Positions 60,854 through 64,000 of a stretch of 64,000 nucleotides of DNA are shown piece after piece. The position numbers and the translations under genes are program-made. The notes below the pieces were generated by a model that did not search any database, had not been told where the DNA came from, and saw only the letters and a list, made by a program, of their open reading frames with translations. How positions within the stretch are numbered: position 1 is the first letter of the stretch; the number at the start of each line of letters is the position of its first letter. The DNA is taken from the NCBI GenBank assembly GCA_016787265.1, contig JAEUVF010000012.1:186001-250000 (forward strand). Reading direction: 5' to 3'. The stretch is from Flavipsychrobacter sp. Lineage in GTDB: Bacteria; Bacteroidota; Bacteroidia; Chitinophagales; Chitinophagaceae.

Positions 60854-62341
60854 TTAATATTTTGCCGGTTGATTGGATGCTGGAAGACTCTGTTTGATAA
60901 ATTGACGAATGTCTTCATTACTGCTCGCCAGATCTTCCTTTCTAAGATACATCATATGCCCGCTCCGGTAACCTTTAAAACTCATCCTTTTAGTAAATTT
61001 TCCAGCTGCATCGAGTTGCCAGAGATTGTATTTCGCATTAAAATAATCACAGGCACCATCATAATAACCCGATTGTACCATTACGTGCAGATAAGGGTTC
61101 ATAGCCATTGCTTTACGCAGGTCTTCACCGGTTTGATCATTGCTGCGGTCCCAGGGTGATACATTTCCAAATACATTGTACTTGAAGTCCGTTTTGTATT
61201 TCAGCGTTTCTCTCAAATACATATTGATGGGAGGTGTGAAGGAATGTAACCAGGAGTTCAATTCGGCATTGTAATCCGGACGATCTCCTGCTTCTTTCCG
61301 GTCGATTCCCAGATAGCGCGAATCCAGCCGGCCAATGGTAAATCCTTTATCACGCATCAATTCTTTCCAGAAAAAATTGACAGGCAGATCCAGGTTGTGC
61401 TGCAACCAAACCTGTTCAGAAATCCCGGAATAGTTTGCCATGCGGGCGGCAATTGTTTTTTTCTCTGTGCTGCTTAGTTGTCCGCCTCTGTGAATGGCTG
61501 GTAATACTTCCCGCATCGTGAATTCCTCAACTTCCGGAAGCACCTGCAACAGATCTTTTTGTTGTAGGTCTGCTGGCAGTTTTTTATGGTACCAGGCCGT
61601 GGCTGCATAATAGGGAAGACGTAAAGCCGCGTCGGTGGCGCTACCTCTTTCAATACCCAGTTCGGTGGGAGATACCAGGATCACCCCATTCAGGTAAATC
61701 CATTGTGATTCCTGCAGCTCGCGTGCGAGGCCGGATACTCTGGTAGTGCCATAACTTTCACCAATCAGGTATTTGGGTGATGCCCAGCGCTGGTATCGGG
61801 ATAAAAAACTGTTGATCCATCCCGCCAGGTATTTAATATCCGCCTGCACACCAAAAAAGGTTGACCTTGGAACAGAGGAATCCACTATCCTGGAGAAGCC
61901 GGTATTTACCGGATCAATAAACACGATATCCGCCACATCCAGAATACTGTTTGGATTGTCCCTGAATCCATAGGGCTGAAGGGGATAACCTTCATCGTCA
62001 ATATGTAATATTTTGGGTCCGGTAAATGCGAGGTGCATCCATACGGAAGCAGATCCCGGACCTCCATTAAAGGAAAATATCAGTGGCCGGTTGGCTCTGT
62101 CTTTACTATCTGTTCGCTCATAATAGGTGTAAAAGAGTCCGGCTATAGCCTTTCCCTGTTCATTCCATACGGGAAGTGTACCTGCAATTGCCTTGTAGGG
62201 GACTTTCTGGCCTTTGACCAGAACTTCCATGGGCGTTACGATACTCGTATCAGGATTAAACGAAAGGGAGAATTTGGGTTGTGCCTGCGTGGCTATTCCT
62301 GCCAGTAAACAAGCAGCCAACAGTTGGAGTCTGAAAATCAT
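60854..62341 (-). CDS. S10 family serine carboxypeptidase
   Basis: 495 residues with a signal peptide ending ATQAQ (about residue 21). The S10 fold is indicated by FSFNGGPGSASVWMHL near residue 85 and the nucleophile elbow LIGESYGTTRV near 185. The other triad residues would be an Asp near the CDYFNAKYN segment (about 430) and the His of GYRSGHMMYLR (near 465). Enzymes of this group remove C-terminal residues in the periplasm or outside. I use the ATG at 62341. It is followed after 2 bases by the GH20-like gene. Confidence 0.9.
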   Translation of the reverse strand: MIFRLQLLAACLLAGIATQAQPKFSLSFNPDTSIVTPMEVLVKGQKVPYKAIAGTLPVWNEQGKAIAGLFYTYYERTDSKDRANRPLIFSFNGGPGSASVWMHLAFTGPKILHIDDEGYPLQPYGFRDNPNSILDVADIVFIDPVNTGFSRIVDSSVPRSTFFGVQADIKYLAGWINSFLSRYQRWASPKYLIGESYGTTRVSGLARELQESQWIYLNGVILVSPTELGIERGSATDAALRLPYYAATAWYHKKLPADLQQKDLLQVLPEVEEFTMREVLPAIHRGGQLSSTEKKTIAARMANYSGISEQVWLQHNLDLPVNFFWKELMRDKGFTIGRLDSRYLGIDRKEAGDRPDYNAELNSWLHSFTPPINMYLRETLKYKTDFKYNVFGNVSPWDRSNDQTGEDLRKAMAMNPYLHVMVQSGYYDGACDYFNAKYNLWQLDAAGKFTKRMSFKGYRSGHMMYLRKEDLASSNEDIRQFIKQSLPASNQPAKY

Positions 62342-62393
62342 ATTACAGCAATTAGGCAATGAATGTAAAAAAAAGATTGATTGTACTTGGGCA

Positions 62394-62570
62394 TCATTGG
62401 TTATTTCGCCCGAAATCCTTTACTGTAGCGGGTTTTAATAATTCTTTAAGAGGTTTAATGTAAGTAAAATCAACAAAATCCGGGTTGCAGTACCAGAAAT
62501 CCTGTTTTATGTTTGCTTCATCAACGCAGTAGTACAGAGCTGCAGTTTTCCCACCGATTGCTACTTCCAT
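62394..62570 (-). CDS. Possible small protein in the gap upstream of the S10 gene
   Basis: 58 codons from the ATG at 62570 (MEVAIGGKTAALYYCVDEAN start, KPATVKDFGRNNQ end), with GGAG shortly before the start on the minus strand. Composition is protein-like with no hydrophobic segment, but I recognise no family, so this may be chance. Outside it the 303-base gap holds nothing else I can support except a few short direct repeats (CTCCGATTGCC at 62573-62583 and CTCCGATTGCC at 62590-62600). Confidence 0.3.
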   Translation of the reverse strand: MEVAIGGKTAALYYCVDEANIKQDFWYCNPDFVDFTYIKPLKELLKPATVKDFGRNNQ

Positions 62571-62644
62571 AGTCTCCGATTGCCTCCATCTCCGATTGCC
62601 GCCGCAAAGAGCTTTTAAATTATCTAACCGCAAAAAGTATTACA

Positions 62645-63064
62645 ATGAAAAACACAAGTATGAATCTGAAATCAGTGCTGGCAAGTTTGGCAATCGCTGC
62701 TTTATTGGCTGTTTCTGCGAATCCTGTTCTGGCTAATACAGAAAAAAGAGCCAGCAAAAATCGCGTTCCTGTTGAGGTAAAGTACGTTGGTAGCAATAAC
62801 CAGTCTCCTGTTGTTGAAATCAGTCTCGACAATGAAGAAGGGAAAGATGTTACCGTTCAACTCAGAGACCTGGACGGATACATTCTCTACACGGCAACTA
62901 CTTCTGAAAAGAAAATTACCCGCAAATTCCAGATTGATAACAACAGCCTGGAGCCGATTCAATTAAAAGTTGCCGTAACTGTTAATGGTAAGGTGCAAAC
63001 CGAAGTTTTCAAAATAGAGCGTAACCGCACTGTGGTTGAAGATGTAGTGGTTTCAAAATTATAA
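62645..63064 (+). CDS. Small exported protein, beta-sandwich-like
   Basis: 139 residues with a signal peptide ending VLAN (about residue 31). The mature 108 residues alternate short strands (VEVKYVGSNNQSPVVEISLDN, DVTVQLRDLDGYILYTATTS, IQLKVAVTVNGKVQTEVFKIE), as expected of an immunoglobulin-like or T9SS-type sandwich without a sorting tail. I recognise no named family. It has its own terminator downstream and is divergent from the S10 gene. Confidence 0.75.
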   Translation: MKNTSMNLKSVLASLAIAALLAVSANPVLANTEKRASKNRVPVEVKYVGSNNQSPVVEISLDNEEGKDVTVQLRDLDGYILYTATTSEKKITRKFQIDNNSLEPIQLKVAVTVNGKVQTEVFKIERNRTVVEDVVVSKL

Positions 63065-63098
63065 GGTTAAGTGTAGGATTAAAGCTTATATTTTTTTG

Positions 63099-63119
63099 GG
63101 GGCTTCCGGGCCCCTTTTT
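63099..63119 (+). terminator. Terminator after the small exported protein
   Basis: GGGGC and GCCCC form a short GC-rich stem with a T-G extension and tetraloop, followed by five T. It ends 13 bases before the next ATG. Confidence 0.8.
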
Positions 63120-63132
63120 GTACTTTAGGAGA

Positions 63133-64000
63133 ATGAAAAATTTCCTCCAACGATGCCTGCCTGTACTGCTTATATTGGTTTTCAGTACCGGTTTTTCACA
63201 ATTACGACTCCCGGCGATTCTTCAATCCGGAATGGTACTCCAGCAAAAAGATTCTGTCAATCTTTGGGGGTGGTCAGGTCCCAATTATAAAGTAACAGTT
63301 ACAACCAGTTGGGATAATAAGCAATATGAAACAATTGCATCTGACCTGGCAAAATGGGTACTCAAAGTAAAAACTCCTGCTGCAGGGGGGCCTTACACCA
63401 TTACCTTAACCAGCGGTAATACTATTGTGCTGGAAGATGTCCTGATTGGTGAGGTATGGGTTTGTTCAGGACAATCTAATATGGAGTGGAGTTATCACCT
63501 AGGCGTGAAAGATATCGCCGAGGAATTTCCAACAGCAGCCAATCCTTCGATTCGACTTTTTCAGGTAGAGAGAACCGGCGCTGATTTTCCACAGGATGAC
63601 CTCAAGGCATCCTGGGCAAAAGCAGATTCCAATCAGTTAAAATCTTTTAGTGCCGTAGGCTATTTCTTTGGAAAAAACCTGCATGAAAAAATGAATGTGC
63701 CTGTTGGTTTGATTAATGTAAGCTGGGGTGGTACACCTGCAGAAGCCTGGACGCCCGAGGCCGTTATTCAGGCAGATCCCCAGCTGCAAGTTGCCGCCGC
63801 CCAGCAGAAAAAAGTTGCCTGGTGGCCTACCGCTCCTGCTAAGGCATTTAATGGCATGATCGCGCCCATAACCAATCATGGAATTGCCGGAGTGATCTGG
63901 TACCAGGGCGAAAGTAATACAGGTACTTATTCCACCTACCGGCAATTGTTTACCAACATGATCGATAGCTGGAGAGCTGCCTTTAAAAAAGACCTGCCTT
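63133..64000 (+). CDS. Sialate O-acetylesterase, N-terminal part (cut by window edge)
   Basis: 289 codons are present; the gene continues past 64000. A signal peptide (MKNFLQRCLPVLLILVFSTG, cleaved near GFSQ) is followed by a beta domain (LRLPAILQSGMVLQQKDSVN, YKVTVTTSWDNKQYE) and the SASA hydrolase core. The nucleophile motif CSGQSNMEW has Ser115 as the expected catalytic serine, and GLINVSWGGTPAEAW and GVIWYQGESNTGTY are the later family blocks. It removes O-acetyl groups from sialic acids or from plant or bacterial acetylated sugars in the periplasm. It belongs with the hexosaminidase-like gene to a glycan-processing theme. Confidence 0.93.
   Translation, partial: MKNFLQRCLPVLLILVFSTGFSQLRLPAILQSGMVLQQKDSVNLWGWSGPNYKVTVTTSWDNKQYETIASDLAKWVLKVKTPAAGGPYTITLTSGNTIVLEDVLIGEVWVCSGQSNMEWSYHLGVKDIAEEFPTAANPSIRLFQVERTGADFPQDDLKASWAKADSNQLKSFSAVGYFFGKNLHEKMNVPVGLINVSWGGTPAEAWTPEAVIQADPQLQVAAAQQKKVAWWPTAPAKAFNGMIAPITNHGIAGVIWYQGESNTGTYSTYRQLFTNMIDSWRAAFKKDLP

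Noticed and set aside
1..64000. tRNA, rRNA, insertion sequences or prophage
   Set aside because: No cloverleaf ending, transposase, integrase or terminal inverted repeats were recognised by eye; a dedicated tRNA or IS search was not possible.

Overview
The window looks like a chromosomal segment of a Bacteroidota bacterium, most likely of the family Chitinophagaceae. The evidence is the gene content (two TonB proteins with the Bacteroidota-type N-terminus, an ExbB-ExbD-ExbD-TonB cluster, LytS/LytTR and XRE regulators, a 14-gene nuo operon with a short NuoG). Promoters also fit the Bacteroidota -7 consensus TAnnTTTG, and ribosome binding sites are mostly weak. I saw no rRNA, tRNA, CRISPR array, insertion sequence or prophage. 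Genus or species cannot be assigned from what I can see.

Layout. 1-592 (minus): start of hisS and a low-molecular-weight phosphatase. 696-4447 (plus): TonB, a small membrane protein, a PstS-like binding protein and a TPR protein, ended by a strong terminator. 4608-18171 (plus): a complete nuoA-N operon for proton-pumping NADH:quinone oxidoreductase, followed by a MacB/FtsX-type permease (18222-19496). 19.5-22.9 kb: poorly conserved small genes and a large secreted zinc metalloprotease. 23169-26313: exbB, two exbD and tonB. 26386-27795: mnmE, with a 14-bp tandem repeat inside its coding sequence. 27.8-43.8 kb: an accessory-looking region with a Fic protein behind inverted repeats, an AraC regulator and a run of small oxidoreductase and membrane genes (one CAAX-type protease frameshifted), a LytS/LytTR pair divergent from a serine hydrolase, small regulators, a winged-helix gene flanked by two phased repeat arrays, a VOC/Crp pair, DoxX and an aldehyde dehydrogenase. 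43.9-51.8 kb: a LacI regulator, a PAS histidine kinase, a DUF819 membrane protein and a P2A-type cation ATPase.

The most interesting functional unit is 51916-59535 (plus): an orphan histidine kinase, an ethanolamine-type amine permease, a glutamine-synthetase-like ligase, an iron-containing alcohol dehydrogenase, a PuuD-type gamma-glutamyl hydrolase and an aldehyde dehydrogenase. Read together they suggest a gamma-glutamylation route that would turn ethanolamine (or another amino alcohol) into glycine (or the matching amino acid) without EutBC and without free acetaldehyde. The end of the window (59.5-64 kb) holds an RRM-protein relic, a GH20-like glycosidase, an S10 carboxypeptidase, a small secreted protein and the start of a sialate O-acetylesterase.

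A second layer is made of short phased repeats. Heptamer or nonamer arrays built on GTGAA/TTCAC or GAATT sit in at least six intercistronic gaps, mostly inside nuo. There are also a 10-bp AGGAT array, a 21-bp TTGGCTCA array, a 21-bp TACAAAC array beside the LytTR system, paired TGAACCAGTTCA palindromes and the Fic inverted repeats.
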